From contig CAYHHA010000003.1 of the NCBI GenBank assembly GCA_964356315.1, positions 19,279 through 83,278 of the forward strand: a stretch of DNA of 64,000 nucleotides. The letters run 5' to 3'. Origin of the DNA: CAYGFH01 sp964356315. Lineage in GTDB: Bacteria > Patescibacteriota > Microgenomatia > UBA10105 > UBA927. The first letter of the stretch is position 1. Each line of letters opens with the position of its first letter. Below the pieces are notes generated by a model. It was not told the DNA's origin and ran no database searches. It saw only the letters and a list, made by a program, of their open reading frames with translations. Below, piece by piece: positions 15,001 to 18,984 of this stretch. The translations under genes and the position numbers were made by a program.

Positions 15001-17208
15001 CACTAGATTTGTAGCCGACGTACTCTTTAGCTCATGTATCGATTGTGGTTCTGAAATATCTTTTGTAATCGTACGTTCTGCAGGTAATCGCACCCCATTG
15101 TTGATTGCTATTTTTCGAGCTTGGTCATTTAAATACGAATTAACATGTTGTGAATTCTCTGGAAATGCTGTTTCAAGAATTGCTAAAGGTGGATCAACTT
15201 CATAATTGCCCACTTGTGTGTAATCTAGAACAGACTGAAAAAATGATTGATTTTTTGTAGAGAAATTTGTGTTTGCTTTATTCTTTGAGATTAATTCGCT
15301 AATCGCCACGTCCAGTATTCTATTTAGTTCAGCTATATGTGCAGATATTTGCTGGACTTCGGCATCATTCACTCGCCCACTTGGTAATTGAGAACGATAT
15401 ACCGAGTCAACCATCAAACTACGTGTAATTACATCATAGTAATTCATAGTCTTTGAATCATAAATTATACTGAGTATCTGACTTCGCATATGCTCTTTTA
15501 TATTTGTAAATTTTGGAAAATCCACGATTGAATCATCCAGAACCTGCAATCCAGATCGTAAACTTTGAAGAGCTATTAGTCTTCGAATCGTTGGTTGTAA
15601 TTCATCATTAATTTTTTCTGCTATGCCCTTTGAAGCCTCGACTCTCTGTGCATGACGTTCAGCTTGGTAGTACAGCCAAAAATCAGTTATTGTTTCTGCC
15701 TTTCGCATTTTTTCCAATGCTTCACTAGATGATAAGGTCGCCATATCATCGATGACATACACTTTCGACTCGGCATCAAACAATGCTAACAACCGTGGTG
15801 ATAATTTCTGGGAGGTGTAAGTAGCAATCGGATGCAGATCATCCGTTGCGGTCAATTCTAGATGCGAAATGCGATCTATAATTTCTCCATGACTCGAGCC
15901 CCTGTCAGTTGTTAATCCCATCGCCGTGTATGCATCAATCATCGCCTGATAGTTATATTTACCGATGTTTGCCAAGAGCATCATTCCTTCTCGGTCTGCA
16001 CGGAATTCTTCACTCGTGATGCTCGTCTTTTTGTTTGCAACATTAGCTAACCAATCTCCTGATTCACCCAACCGATCTTTCGTATCTTTGTGCATAATTT
16101 CGTGTGCAAATATAGCTGCGACATGGTCTTCTGTAAGCACCCTACCTTTTTTAGCGAGTTCACTTTTAATTTGCCTAATTAATCCTGTAGTCATAACAAT
16201 TATTTTTTCTGTTTCATTTGCAATATGAAACGCGTTTTGAGTGTCTGAATCCAACGCAATGATCTGATAATCGGAAGGCAGCTGAAGTCGCTTTGCTATC
16301 GCATGAAGTAGCTGAGTGAACTCATGGTCATCGGGCAACGGTTCTCCCATATTCCATAACACTTGTTTCAAATCATCAGCTATTTGGAATCTATCGAGCC
16401 CACTAGCTTGAGTCAAACTAGATACATTTGAATTAACGCTGAGAGCGTTTGGAGCAGTCTTTATATTTTTCAGAACAAGGCTTGACTCATTCTCGCTCTG
16501 AGGAATAGTACCGCTGTACATCGAACTCTCCAACTCTATGGCTTTTATAACTTCTTGAAGCAAAGATGCGGGAGGTGTTCGTGCTAAAATCGATGCCACA
16601 TCATCATACTCTTTAACAATTGAGAACACCTCATCTCCACTGAGTGCATCAATGCGTTTTACGGATAGAATATCTTGTAAATACGGTAGTATTGCATCGA
16701 ATAGTTGAATTGCCTGCGCTTGTAGTTTTGGATCTGTTATCTCTCCTACTATTAGCGCTCTCCCCTGCTCACCCAAAAGTATAGATGCCTGTGTTATACG
16801 CACGGGCGCTTCTGATTGAAAATTTGATTGAGTCTGACTATCTCTCGTTACTCTTTGCATCAGAAATAATGAATTCCCTCTCAAAAACGTTGAAACGGAG
16901 CTCCATGGCCTTTCGGCGATAGCATTGGTAATCCTATTCACGGTAAGCTCTCGATCCAATATTAGTTGTTGTGCACGTAATCTATCCTCATCCGTCATCT
17001 CAACACATTGATCTGTCGCGGCATACACCTTTGGAATAAATCGGTACGTTCGGATCACAGCAAATGGAGAGCCACAGCTTCCTGATTGCTGCAGCGCAAA
17101 GGCAAAGGAAAACAAAAATCCTGCGAGAAGTCCGAGAGAGCCGGGAACCATATGATTGCGAGTGAGCTTCGTAGTTTCGTAGCTTAGTAGCTTAGTAGAA
17201 CGAGACAT
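1..17208 (-). CDS. Giant multidomain secreted protein A, 3'-partial (about 5,736 codons in window)
   Basis: A single minus-strand frame runs from about 17.2 kb to position 1 with no stop and continues past the edge. Anchor motifs at 16.1, 11.6, 5.9, 1.8 and 0.6 kb are all in the same phase. I chose ATG 17208 because it gives a basic n-region (R3, K6, K14, R17) before the hydrophobic core; ATG 17151 would leave no positive charge. No clear Shine-Dalgarno sequence precedes either. The frame is open further upstream to about 17428, through tandem repeats. Domains (residues from 17208): signal peptide, M48-like HEIMH protease (369), ABC1/UbiB-like kinase (about 1690-1900), ART-like module shared with B (about 3500-3700), nucleotidyltransferase (about 3750-3870), HipA/PI-kinase-like fold (about 4030-4190), ART-like fold (about 4460-4560), SAM methyltransferase (about 5110-5250) and HEIDH protease (5538). 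Long helical spacers lie between them. It is probably exported, with effector-like enzymes; this role is inferred. Confidence 0.9.
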   Translation of the reverse strand, partial: MSRSTKLLSYETTKLTRNHMVPGSLGLLAGFLFSFAFALQQSGSCGSPFAVIRTYRFIPKVYAATDQCVEMTDEDRLRAQQLILDRELTVNRITNAIAERPWSSVSTFLRGNSLFLMQRVTRDSQTQSNFQSEAPVRITQASILLGEQGRALIVGEITDPKLQAQAIQLFDAILPYLQDILSVKRIDALSGDEVFSIVKEYDDVASILARTPPASLLQEVIKAIELESSMYSGTIPQSENESSLVLKNIKTAPNALSVNSNVSSLTQASGLDRFQIADDLKQVLWNMGEPLPDDHEFTQLLHAIAKRLQLPSDYQIIALDSDTQNAFHIANETEKIIVMTTGLIRQIKSELAKKGRVLTEDHVAAIFAHEIMHKDTKDRLGESGDWLANVANKKTSITSEEFRADREGMMLLANIGKYNYQAMIDAYTAMGLTTDRGSSHGEIIDRISHLELTATDDLHPIATYTSQKLSPRLLALFDAESKVYVIDDMATLSSSEALEKMRKAETITDFWLYYQAERHAQRVEASKGIAEKINDELQPTIRRLIALQSLRSGLQVLDDSIVDFPKFTNIKEHMRSQILSIIYDSKTMNYYDVITRSLMVDSVYRSQLPSGRVNDAEVQQISAHIAELNRILDVAISELISKNKANTNFSTKNQSFFQSVLDYTQVGNYEVDPPLAILETAFPENSQHVNSYLNDQARKIAINNGVRLPAERTITKDISEPQSIHELKSTSATNLVFGLLEQIPENTDAQQVLSVLIQNEAGVSLEEARAFAGWIMQSPEGEVKWFAFLRAYPRERIPSLYKKLSVVAPILPMRNSPHEQGKSYMESLRTIVNGDLTREALEIPQARGYMTHPLLDKINPSTSQRMKRVDGVPVVKQSDRYYYVHEYEEALRSMFGWELISRGVSEGDISPVFENPKLLNLSESEWGLATDIFTNSPTPYIHIPGVDKFKALLTSREDILNTYISQMRANGSASSEILTIIRSMGKFSISLSSDDLIYLYDHSPWEGKGRIRQFIDLAKKSKSSTDGETERLLKFFARLYKERERGEEINARVRKDEIFNHLFLQAIPDIVKRKEQEKTINAFTKEEEQQIIRVIHTLTSNGIVPDFWSDTFTVKIQKPVFIDIVNYASADTLKELGRLFSSVNSHPFYDERYQAMYGDLSLGEVCTLLSLVPPGSRTPENTRVVEFWNIVRKSVREFPNETAYLDWIEQHFTSSSMRDKLLVIYNEIPTSPLLGQIVIPASARFLSLLNGPDVTGGDMVALASDLKAKGKMAEIQGDLVRRRMSFMRYRTFADSVKDEYFHGYDERDPFVKRYLAEQLFFHEKELFDPQTNFTDRVKLLTSLSPVASPVRDAYVEFLIEEAIDYQKIDKKVALTRISELLSILSPNSSIKQTYGIIALRLLIETTPNFYQDFDSAVRAVVTYLSEPSVARNYYFEQIENNTSVTPEQLERLVSMRVTEEGQAQDSDGNMKANPSVFVMTQLAAGLRKERSDLALWLMQLTTEKPGKVKFIESVSDGSANRLIEVFAGITPDERTIFLNRLLLGAEGILDLRVAEQSGDKGVLEKAQTERKAFLTELSKAFIKEGENSGLFRDLFVFLLEKADPARSTQIVEKLIESSIALKSEGKDMTTPKALSIFLSQLGVAGKKVAQSLSEALWVPEEYRVELRSAQSQADRLTKRAIMILAQSSGLLDPHSPVRIVKFGPLVGAASNKQAIILTIEYEDSFGITQTKDVIGKFKRPSAQKSGALDHDINLLGEVVGFLSQRNVASQLPAGFARQIRSAIEEELVFENERAFREALSADISARGSIPHVALHVPQILFASNVVILEEIALGRGFDSILEEFSHMSEGEQKQSMLQVIRLVNSAIVKEFLSEILDTGNVHADLQPGNIFVETQGEDLIVSILDAGLNERVEKSQMPAIRNLLSGLIVGSQEMVFRALSELGWTDAPKDIPLVQGEFGRNAKLLVESVQRVTTAPPDVVGKTIFAISKLEAYVPQLTAQELSDIRKQTVWINRIIHMVTKVGTLNIVRSVDERIAFGVMDKFASMIEGQSKSAAAIIRTQGGRRPIKVILDSVARLLRQTKSTQPKPDLNSPSGKDSSSSKPTTMDQTSNELQQASEDQVVGPLEAAAKPLSEEISIAVAGVEEKAKTCTPKTGMGIFPTVYALDGNPCSAFWTLVNRIVTAYHNARGVDPSSDVARSWRMPIREAQEWVVISQQAKKLKIGKNIWQQNIEIPYAYRATNEYISSLPFEQRDALTALSDELSVPLIHPAWSLVLGDEDGKKYITELIRNPTENGKNYLQKILTIQGLFPKKMDVDLRQAFSNFFYKNQSYFIDSVYYQKYISPEKLQELIVYMQKNPRFIRLLSTETIALASYIGYMFDYRKDIPIGTFLDAYMDVHTRLTQSGVPLAFVHRLISDSDRYIKNDSGLYERLLYVQHLVPEIALLNRDIRRVKIKNNVLDPLRGSSLYSNRMDWTARVLPILYTQTDRIQKKTIEYIHEHFAELAPTFQQFHIKSIGSVRVWYSEQLLAAILLSDRPEDAIHKAQSIRPEMFETVMFSLSQAGFTNWEVFGNAEINMLLRALNSEDPNHELELFAMQVKKFSDKRLVLGLKYYFETIVSPDSYQKFMELSDEEIHALELYAKGTLQSNKIFVDTLGSMSRQGQAENLIAGYIQATDKSEYLDGLSLFEHSDPEQFSIALRYSPQSEDPVGMLTSLFALRNHISLNVLIEDTGEKKLKLKLSDIPELARISVELDKKFEQYKILPEVRKKILETLVYFDDPIPSGDALLQGFDLVSEFLIHTTNVLSIPKTLSTLLANKEIAQNATSYRVELMRDRLLAYPNIPREQVVATLNTFTDEQTRLFYTVLGQMKTDPPNGSVLKFDTNTEEFIGLMRSIFPNEPQSYLDKIFLAIDTPPSFIRAFLHRDRAVKLMRYAEELYKLESLTDSIWILIRDLIARDDIEIQLAEKILYTEFKKGDLNESAWLADDLYRLVTGAGMLNGIPVKNVDRIRLDLILVGEKLGLVSGGEEMKAKKRAYLLSYAKSDGLDFLGHEAEFIQDEIFATPRTPENEFLRYYRDYRSLRSFFGGKEGLVYFQERTAQKNSRTDPYIGMVASIIKHETNAGNISVVWGFKHELNDPEKLAIVLNELPDEYRSFWETYATEPYLQAPLSQNGLEFYAKNKMSELTGDQKIAVFIKSEVESRNIDQVFRWFSGILAEAERKKRIFLELPLDTVILLRVHSELPSLRELFATKTPDEIVKIFQKEGKIEQFLAIEAMVDESGSLELQKLKTEIMESLLDLEQPLEAFRNIRTIFTQNNTPLIVKLFYVFNSLFPEAKFTPKADIGSPTLLSRTNDAHRRVLIWRDLLSAAVGSGNYELETYLVKLDAGLNVIEKYRSGKHLIEKERKLLKMTMVRLSTVAFVSKKERKPKNIFLNLGMIEDMTDKELQESVNTLYANLQIHPNQTLRERVNELFLIGPKNIGTNMGASLGEVVSKIRSSRIEADARNRAYAKQFGSKLFEAKKGDLIKGQLLVGQLSPSNFYGLLQRGPSMREALGGGYTEKDLTPFGLDLLRFEGDADISGVQLAMNALKGYGHLYVFVHPDGRLNDTGKATTSDPRPEMYITDVVKQDNMKHVDIRGALPSNLISAILLDPEIYTSGDTQKMIYSVIARNGYYIPIFDKDGKLIFTEDQYDTIRESYKGLPEFSGESLAVNTAIKSVSLQQDITTVVAQRDTKKEAQRMSVVRSNVLSIVGDILAKYKIPISGNEVGKVDLKDAVLEDIGSTGRGTNVSGDADFDYTLTLNQALVGKYGSQIAQDLRVAFSALGGQEIHDPLATGTSIQTRFTNVQFSGIEGVIDIDIGINSYIDLINLPSHAAVRRRLDSITEKKRNFVVANILVAKRILKEAKVYKKGTGAGGQAGLGGIGVENWILSNNGNLEIAMKTFWDAAHDPNGGVLTIDEFKGKYGIYDPGINLRGNSFDNYVMNLTESSYVKVLETIEPYVRGSEDTEGLNASINRVVSQFTDPNPVLGIWKKSEYSILPSDLGGGNEAMLVERTDKSKWYVKFQSPDAIASEVLMDSIYKRLGIPVVESTIVQVETENGVKIGRASRWVEESDPRIAEDYKNGFVLDAWLMNFDMKYEKNRKGAIRIDNGSSVLFKSLGERRQERFQTAQVTELISMLDGYPGLDTEAIVNQIDILVDTMTDQVLINLTEQSALRVVDKKKIAEVLIRRREYLRSYAAGLRAPEAENSITQDLPKKCSDCKLLVREIDGKMDEADVIQDEYLRESAYDQIFHTIMEHINDRGLNGKEKKNLALLYHKRAGAHSKLIVADGVITFKEGYENAKYWLMTLEATALLNWQPPTPERVSRYFNQFIKVLTEINSLNTSYEQALFSKPRTYIAQFSGYLKSFFVRFIQPIRSALPSTTKNRPAQTQVQIAAEPELPSSQNDVFASPTKSEITGPLAEFIPEGYPLLLLSGTSQKNAESVEELGFAEGTLTTSFSDTQSDRFALRPEGGALLVALRTPGVFETGEVPGGAGYPGQYFKVKPKTGSQREIQFRAESTDPLLGDDVKMITDKYVDPKNMGSMQLTSEQTTFIDFVDSILRGSYIRKFDRQKIQKLAQKWEKTGISLQVFKTVPIGAPQSVGMSDEDYLELYDAKQQEKTATLLNIPVADLESWDSFQKTVGEKFPTEDAFLEAVVEEFPGKISWQWKNIQLDDLSIIRAILLNLYQLQIIYSLESLYNKVEPAPFLIFPKGRSIAGYDAYVQRSKQGQSSSVDKQPSLDSTAVKDDDKSIGLPETSAQPVPADYRAFAQAHAQNVLNTEQITQVLDIIQAVLPSLQSGVVSEEDIVAFVVNPDVENPKALLIRKLFETGPPSLQKLLELEESSKYSRYFETKPLLQKTLQFIQENSRSTDAKAEFATAKNLEEAIVKDSDYIARIQSIPKYAHSGYIKGLIEDSLDIFIARKGVTFLTEKEKETIQNNLSSQYHRAMFRSFFQFLKQLGADAKDTSNQLTYLDMNTASRSERTLCRIELFWMKYIFPIYDPAGRYIAQKKPLKHMPSVGAKYHVTIGWFKNITFTLNSRGWDTDRDRGNYTDLLFADAKMLRKRTPGSTENMPTEQEVFADDQVVLDLGSGEALADVAFSRVYPKAKIIGIDFGYDTRKKVDITKRGLQLVKEDWFTLDGIPDNSVDTFLSNNGGMMHGLKEGEEKALQFINAVSRIAKNGARIISADVEGEYAELFSAYGWVEQNGILIKKNPVQENVPQQKSAVIEKETITKVAGDSMLIAQELVTSYLEESVKAGLSDKSTRESGATKYRAKNYLVFNIPQFSLQFSAYIAKHTQSLIYILKTYDNAIKNRMQGQKMASSQQQILLNQLLDSEKKPFFDIQHNPASFEEYLRSVYGKIANIHIESASIDDEIRRKVAEEVVKNAISDKRLRDELLALPTAELIEKMDQYSTLQREFLKGLNVSHIVIQTGNVTMRIPIMVTNMDAQSSFLKASQTFGVAIQTTINGEPRHMLFISDEFDNQGLVSALAFIAHEIDHAVTYSYQEQFLVHPNLNDEEKYIESIVDEMGGELAASRFLNTLADGMDQNSENELAAKVRLLDIEHQLQRQSIISTDDKYYSIGIMLGKALQKQLGDEKVLEFLHTSPVKRKIDSIREAISMAEAQIEKQKTIADAFLDTLESRGVEHELPLTQEAEDALQDVASNSNSPDAVSQAAHDDSASIGPLETVARTV
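450..720 (-). other. HExxH metalloprotease domain (HEIDH) of protein A
   Basis: ALAFIAHEIDHAVTYSYQEQ places HEIDH at 583-597, with YIESIVDEMGGELAAS about 35 residues on supplying a candidate third ligand. It is the second zincin motif of protein A. Confidence 0.55.
1450..1880 (-). other. SAM-dependent methyltransferase domain of protein A
   Basis: VVLDLGSGEALADVAFSRVY is a class I motif I, with the Gly-rich loop near 1812-1836. IIGIDFGYD follows at strand 2, then IPDNSVDTFLSNNG at strand 4 and NGARIISADV at strand 5. The SAM-binding residues look intact. Substrate unknown. Confidence 0.7.
3540..3830 (-). other. Second ART-like fold of protein A
   Basis: YPLLLLSGTSQKNAESVEEL leads into GFAEG, then a DRFALRPEGGALLVALRTPG stretch, in the order of ADP-ribosyltransferase folds: a GT strand, a helix, a GF turn, then a small-residue strand. 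The final Glu motif is not certain, so this is tentative. Confidence 0.35.
4640..5110 (-). other. HipA/PI-kinase-like domain of protein A
   Basis: LGGGNEAMLVERTDKSKWYV is followed by KF, an SEVLMDSIYKRLGIPV helix and strand, VLDAWLMNFDMKYEKN (catalytic Asp and Asn positions) and IRIDNGSSVLF (metal-binding Asp). This is the order in HipA- and phosphatidylinositol-kinase-like bacterial kinases, several of which are toxins or effectors. Confidence 0.5.
5600..5960 (-). other. Nucleotidyltransferase fold in protein A
   Basis: IGSTGRGTNVSGDADFDYTL has the GS...GT...DxD core of the polymerase-beta-like superfamily (GS near 5862-5868). VIDIDIGIN about 60 residues later supplies a third Asp. A helical part follows. 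Such folds include CCA-adding, OAS/cGAS-like and toxin enzymes; the subfamily is not resolved. Confidence 0.65.
6100..6720 (-). other. ART-like module of protein A, related to one in B
   Basis: The module begins LLVGQLSPSNFYGLLQRG, has a HLYVFVHPDG strand and ends YYIPIFDKDGKLIFTEDQY (6130-6205). The end matches the module at 43.4-44.0 kb in protein B. The order recalls ADP-ribosyltransferase folds; catalytic residues were not confirmed. Confidence 0.35.
10699..10761 (-). other. Cys-flanked PxVYA motif 2 of protein A
   Basis: The encoded CTPKTGMGIFPTVYALDG ends at a Cys three residues on. It follows a Ser/Lys/Gln-rich linker, so it marks a domain junction. No hydrophobic core precedes it. 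Confidence 0.6.
11490..12150 (-). other. ABC1/UbiB-like kinase domain of protein A
   Basis: The domain contains a VIGKFKRP Lys box, an EELVFENERAFRE segment, a VVILEEIALG hinge, GNVHADLQPGNIFV (11530-11573; compare the HADPHPGNI signature) and SILDAG in place of DFG. This is the ABC1/UbiB (ADCK) atypical kinase order. The usual family assists ubiquinone synthesis in membranes, but here it is one module of a giant protein, so another target is likely. Confidence 0.65.
15850..16420 (-). other. M48-like zinc metalloprotease domain of protein A
   Basis: VAAIFAHEIMHKDTK contains HExxH (16092-16106), and EEFRADREGMMLLA about 30 residues later supplies the Glu and following Asp typical of M48 peptidases. 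M48 enzymes cut membrane or secreted proteins. All zinc ligands are present. Confidence 0.7.
17005..17076 (-). other. Cys-flanked PxVYA motif 1 of protein A
   Basis: The segment begins CGSPFAV and ends FIPKVYAATDQC, shortly after the hydrophobic core. VYA-Ala resembles a signal-peptidase I site. It is the first of three copies of this pattern in the window. Confidence 0.6.
17085..17208 (-). other. Signal peptide of protein A
   Basis: From ATG 17208 the n-region MSRSTKLLSYETTKLTRNH carries four positive charges. The core GSLGLLAGFLFSFAFA follows, with a possible cut after AFA. This supports export by the Sec route. Confidence 0.65.
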
Positions 17209-17337
17209 GGGACATGAGACATGGGAAGCGTAGCTTCGTAGCTTAGTAGAACGAGACATGGGACATGAGGCATGAGACAGGAAACAAGAAAAGCGGGAAA
17301 CGTAGCTTCGTAGCTTAGTAGAACGAGACATGGGACA
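17188..17337. repeat. Three copies of a 27-bp repeat at the start of gene A
   Basis: A 27-bp unit beginning TAGCTTAGTAGAACGAGACA occurs at 17188, 17239 and 17311. Spacings of 51 and 72 bp are multiples of three, so the frame of gene A stays open through all of them and each encodes PMSRSTKL-like text. Related TAGCTTAG and GAGCTTCGT words also occur outside the frame (17480-17580), which favours a noncoding repeat family. Confidence 0.8.
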
Positions 17338-17387
17338 AGAAACATGAGACAAGAGAGTAGAAATGAGATGAAAGAATAGATGAAATA

Positions 17388-17461
17388 ATTTCACGGTAAT
17401 TACGGCGTAAAATAGCCTCAATTATCAGTATGCAGAACCCCGTGAAATAGTGCAAGGGGTT
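17388..17461. repeat. Overlapping inverted repeats upstream of gene A
   Basis: ATTTCACGG (17388-17396) pairs with CCGTGAAAT (17440-17448), while AACCCC (17436-17441) pairs with GGGGTT (17456-17461). The two pairings share bases and cannot both form, as in a switch or attenuator. They lie about 180-250 bp before ATG 17208. Confidence 0.35.
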
Positions 17462-17584
17462 ATTATATATAAGTTGGTTAAGAAGCTTGGTAGCTTAGCA
17501 AATGGAAGTAGCTTAGACGGACAAAAAAAGCATTTAGATTAGGATGAGAGTGAGCTTCGTGGCTTTGAATTTGGGGTAAGTAGC

Positions 17585-17636
17585 ATGTAGTATGGAGAAA
17601 GGAGTACGACAATTCTCCCCTTATCCCTTACTACAT
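17585..17636. repeat. Long imperfect hairpin in the intergenic gap
   Basis: An arm starting ATGTAGTATGG (17585-17604) and an arm ending CCCTTACTACAT (17615-17636) are near-complementary over about 20 bp with a 10-nt loop. It looks like a REP-type or other intergenic stem-loop; no T run follows. Confidence 0.45.
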
Positions 17637-17676
17637 ATACCGTACTACATTGCGGGATGTTGGATTTAGGATTTAT

Positions 17677-17742
17677 GATTTAGGATTTTAGAGAGGCACA
17701 GGATACTAAATACTCGATACAAAATACAAGATATTGGATTTA
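17677..17742. repeat. 66-bp intergenic direct repeat, copy 1
   Basis: The segment containing AGAGAGGCACAGGATACTAA recurs at 18250-18315 with one difference in 66 bases. Both copies are set in a background of degenerate GGATTTA words. The two copies bracket the ATPase remnant. Confidence 0.85.
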
Positions 17743-17812
17743 GGATTTAAGAGTTCGAATTATGAATTATGAATTATGAATAGTTGGGATACGGGAACCA
17801 TAACGACAAAAA

Positions 17813-18073
17813 CTATTCCATTTTGTCTACTATAGTAGACATTTTAGTGTTGTTTTTGTCTATACCACGTTGTATGAGGCATGTTATTTTTTCAGAAACA
17901 CCAGTTTGTGACTGCAACGATGGGTATATACCAAATCGAAGCAGTATATCAAGATGATCTTTAGGAGATGTTAGTGTATCAATGGGTATCTCCGAAAGTG
18001 CTAATGGGTAGAGAAAAAACTGTCGGATACGACAAGTAAGTAGCTCCGGATCTTTTAAAGATACTCTATTACA
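17813..18073 (-). pseudogene. Remnant of a second DUF4143-type ATPase
   Basis: A short minus-strand frame, bounded by stops at about 18075 and 17813, reads RIRQFFLYPLALSEI and, after a short gap, LLRFGIYPSLQ. This aligns with GRIYEFYLYPFSLDEI and YLQYGMYPSAI of the intact ATPase at 19405-20631. The P-loop half and the C-terminal half are absent and no start codon is present, so it is a decayed fragment. It is bracketed by the 66-bp direct repeats at 17677 and 18250. Confidence 0.65.
17824..17841. promoter_or_regulatory. Perfect 18-bp palindrome, operator-like
   Basis: TGTCTACTATAGTAGACA is fully self-complementary. It falls at the 3' end of the ATPase remnant. The form suits a dimeric DNA-binding protein, but no regulator gene is adjacent. 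Confidence 0.35.
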
Positions 18074-18106
18074 TTAATCTATAGTTCTATCAAATATCAT
18101 GATTAC

Positions 18107-18135
18107 GTTACACTATACGTATAGGTAATTGTCAA
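18107..18135 (-). promoter_or_regulatory. Promoter-like pair with a palindrome in the spacer
   Basis: A consensus TTGACA (18130-18135) and TGTAAC (18107-18112) are 17 bp apart. The spacer contains the perfect 12-bp palindrome CTATACGTATAG (18113-18124), where repressors often bind. It points into the ATPase remnant and may be left over from it. Confidence 0.4.
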
Positions 18136-18158
18136 TTTCTAACTAGAAAGACACGGCC

Positions 18159-18203
18159 AAAGCTAAGCTTTTTCGGCAGAATTGATCCACAAAGCTTAGC
18201 TTT
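18159..18203. terminator. 13-bp inverted repeat, possible terminator
   Basis: AAAGCTAAGCTTT (18159-18171) pairs perfectly with AAAGCTTAGCTTT (18191-18203) across a 19-nt loop. It lies about 170 bp after the toxin stop. On the plus strand a short T run follows; on the minus strand the U tract is weak, so termination is uncertain. Confidence 0.4.
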
Positions 18204-18249
18204 TTCCGTTATGAATTTCAGAGCTATTTACGCTACGCTTTGGATTTAA

Positions 18250-18315
18250 GATTTAGGATTTTAGAGAGGCACAGGATACTAAATACTCGATACATAATAC
18301 AAGATATTGGATTTA
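18250..18315. repeat. 66-bp intergenic direct repeat, copy 2
   Basis: This is the partner of 17677-17742. It lies between the inverted repeat at 18159-18203 and the end of the toxin gene. Confidence 0.85.
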
Positions 18316-18375
18316 AGATTTAAGATTTTGGAATACAGAATACTGTATACAAAATACTAGAATGGGGCGAGCGAG

Positions 18376-18984
18376 TCACCGTATGCTTTCTGACTGAAGA
18401 AACTGCTTGACAGTTTCATCCGGCACCTCATGCCCTGGCATATACGTGACTTCCTCCGTATAATCAATATCGTCAAAATATCCCAGCTGTTCACGAAATA
18501 ATTTCTCATTAAATTCGCCACCAAAAATCTTTCGACTTTGGCGTATAACATCCGCAAAAGGTATTGTTCGAAAGATTTGGTACAAATCGACGTAATCTTT
18601 CCATTTTGCACGTCTCGATAGAGCGTACGCCTTCATTGCGGATAGCGATAACAGGCTTGGCATGCCGATAATTCCGTCAAAATCGTCAGGACATTCGAGT
18701 GAAAATGGATACTGAAGAAATGTCCATTTCACCCCTCCAAACGCAAGCGTCAGCTCCTGTTCCTCTGAAACGAGAATACTGTCGATGCCACCATGTTTCC
18801 TCAGGGTATCCTGGATGGCATCCCGTTGTAGAGATTCCTGTGTCATGCAGTCAAAATCCACGGAACGCCGGTGACCCAAATGAAGCGCAATTGCCGTTCC
18901 CCCGATAAGGCTGAAGGAATGACGAAACTGCGCAAGGACCGGAAGAAGTTTATATTGCTCTGGCGCTAAAATATCAGGATGCAT
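18376..18984 (-). CDS. AbiEii/AbiGii-like nucleotidyltransferase toxin
   Basis: The 202-residue protein starts at ATG 18984 with MHPDILAPEQYKLLPVL, the usual family opening. A TTG at 19014 would add ten residues. It carries the nucleotidyltransferase core LIGGTAIALHLGHRRSVDFD, in which GGTA and the DFD pair are the nucleotide- and metal-binding residues, and the later KAYALSRRAKWKDYVDLYQ helix with the conserved Lys-Asp pair. Members of this family act as toxins of type IV toxin-antitoxin or abortive-infection systems by transferring nucleotides to RNA or other targets. The gene is translationally linked to the small gene upstream. Confidence 0.85.
   Translation of the reverse strand: MHPDILAPEQYKLLPVLAQFRHSFSLIGGTAIALHLGHRRSVDFDCMTQESLQRDAIQDTLRKHGGIDSILVSEEQELTLAFGGVKWTFLQYPFSLECPDDFDGIIGMPSLLSLSAMKAYALSRRAKWKDYVDLYQIFRTIPFADVIRQSRKIFGGEFNEKLFREQLGYFDDIDYTEEVTYMPGHEVPDETVKQFLQSESIR

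Larger units (their letters stand above)
17209..18375. other. Repeat-rich intergenic region
   Basis: No intact gene is seen in these 1.17 kb. The stretch holds the 27-bp repeats, the overlapping inverted repeats, the long hairpin, GGATTTA-type words, two 66-bp direct repeats, the ATPase remnant, a promoter-like pair and two palindromic sites, each listed separately. The frame of gene A stays open to about 17428, so its first part could still be coding. Confidence 0.7.

Noticed and set aside
17188..17337. CRISPR array
   Set aside because: Only three units, with unequal spacings and spacers that are themselves variants of the repeat words; no cas genes nearby.
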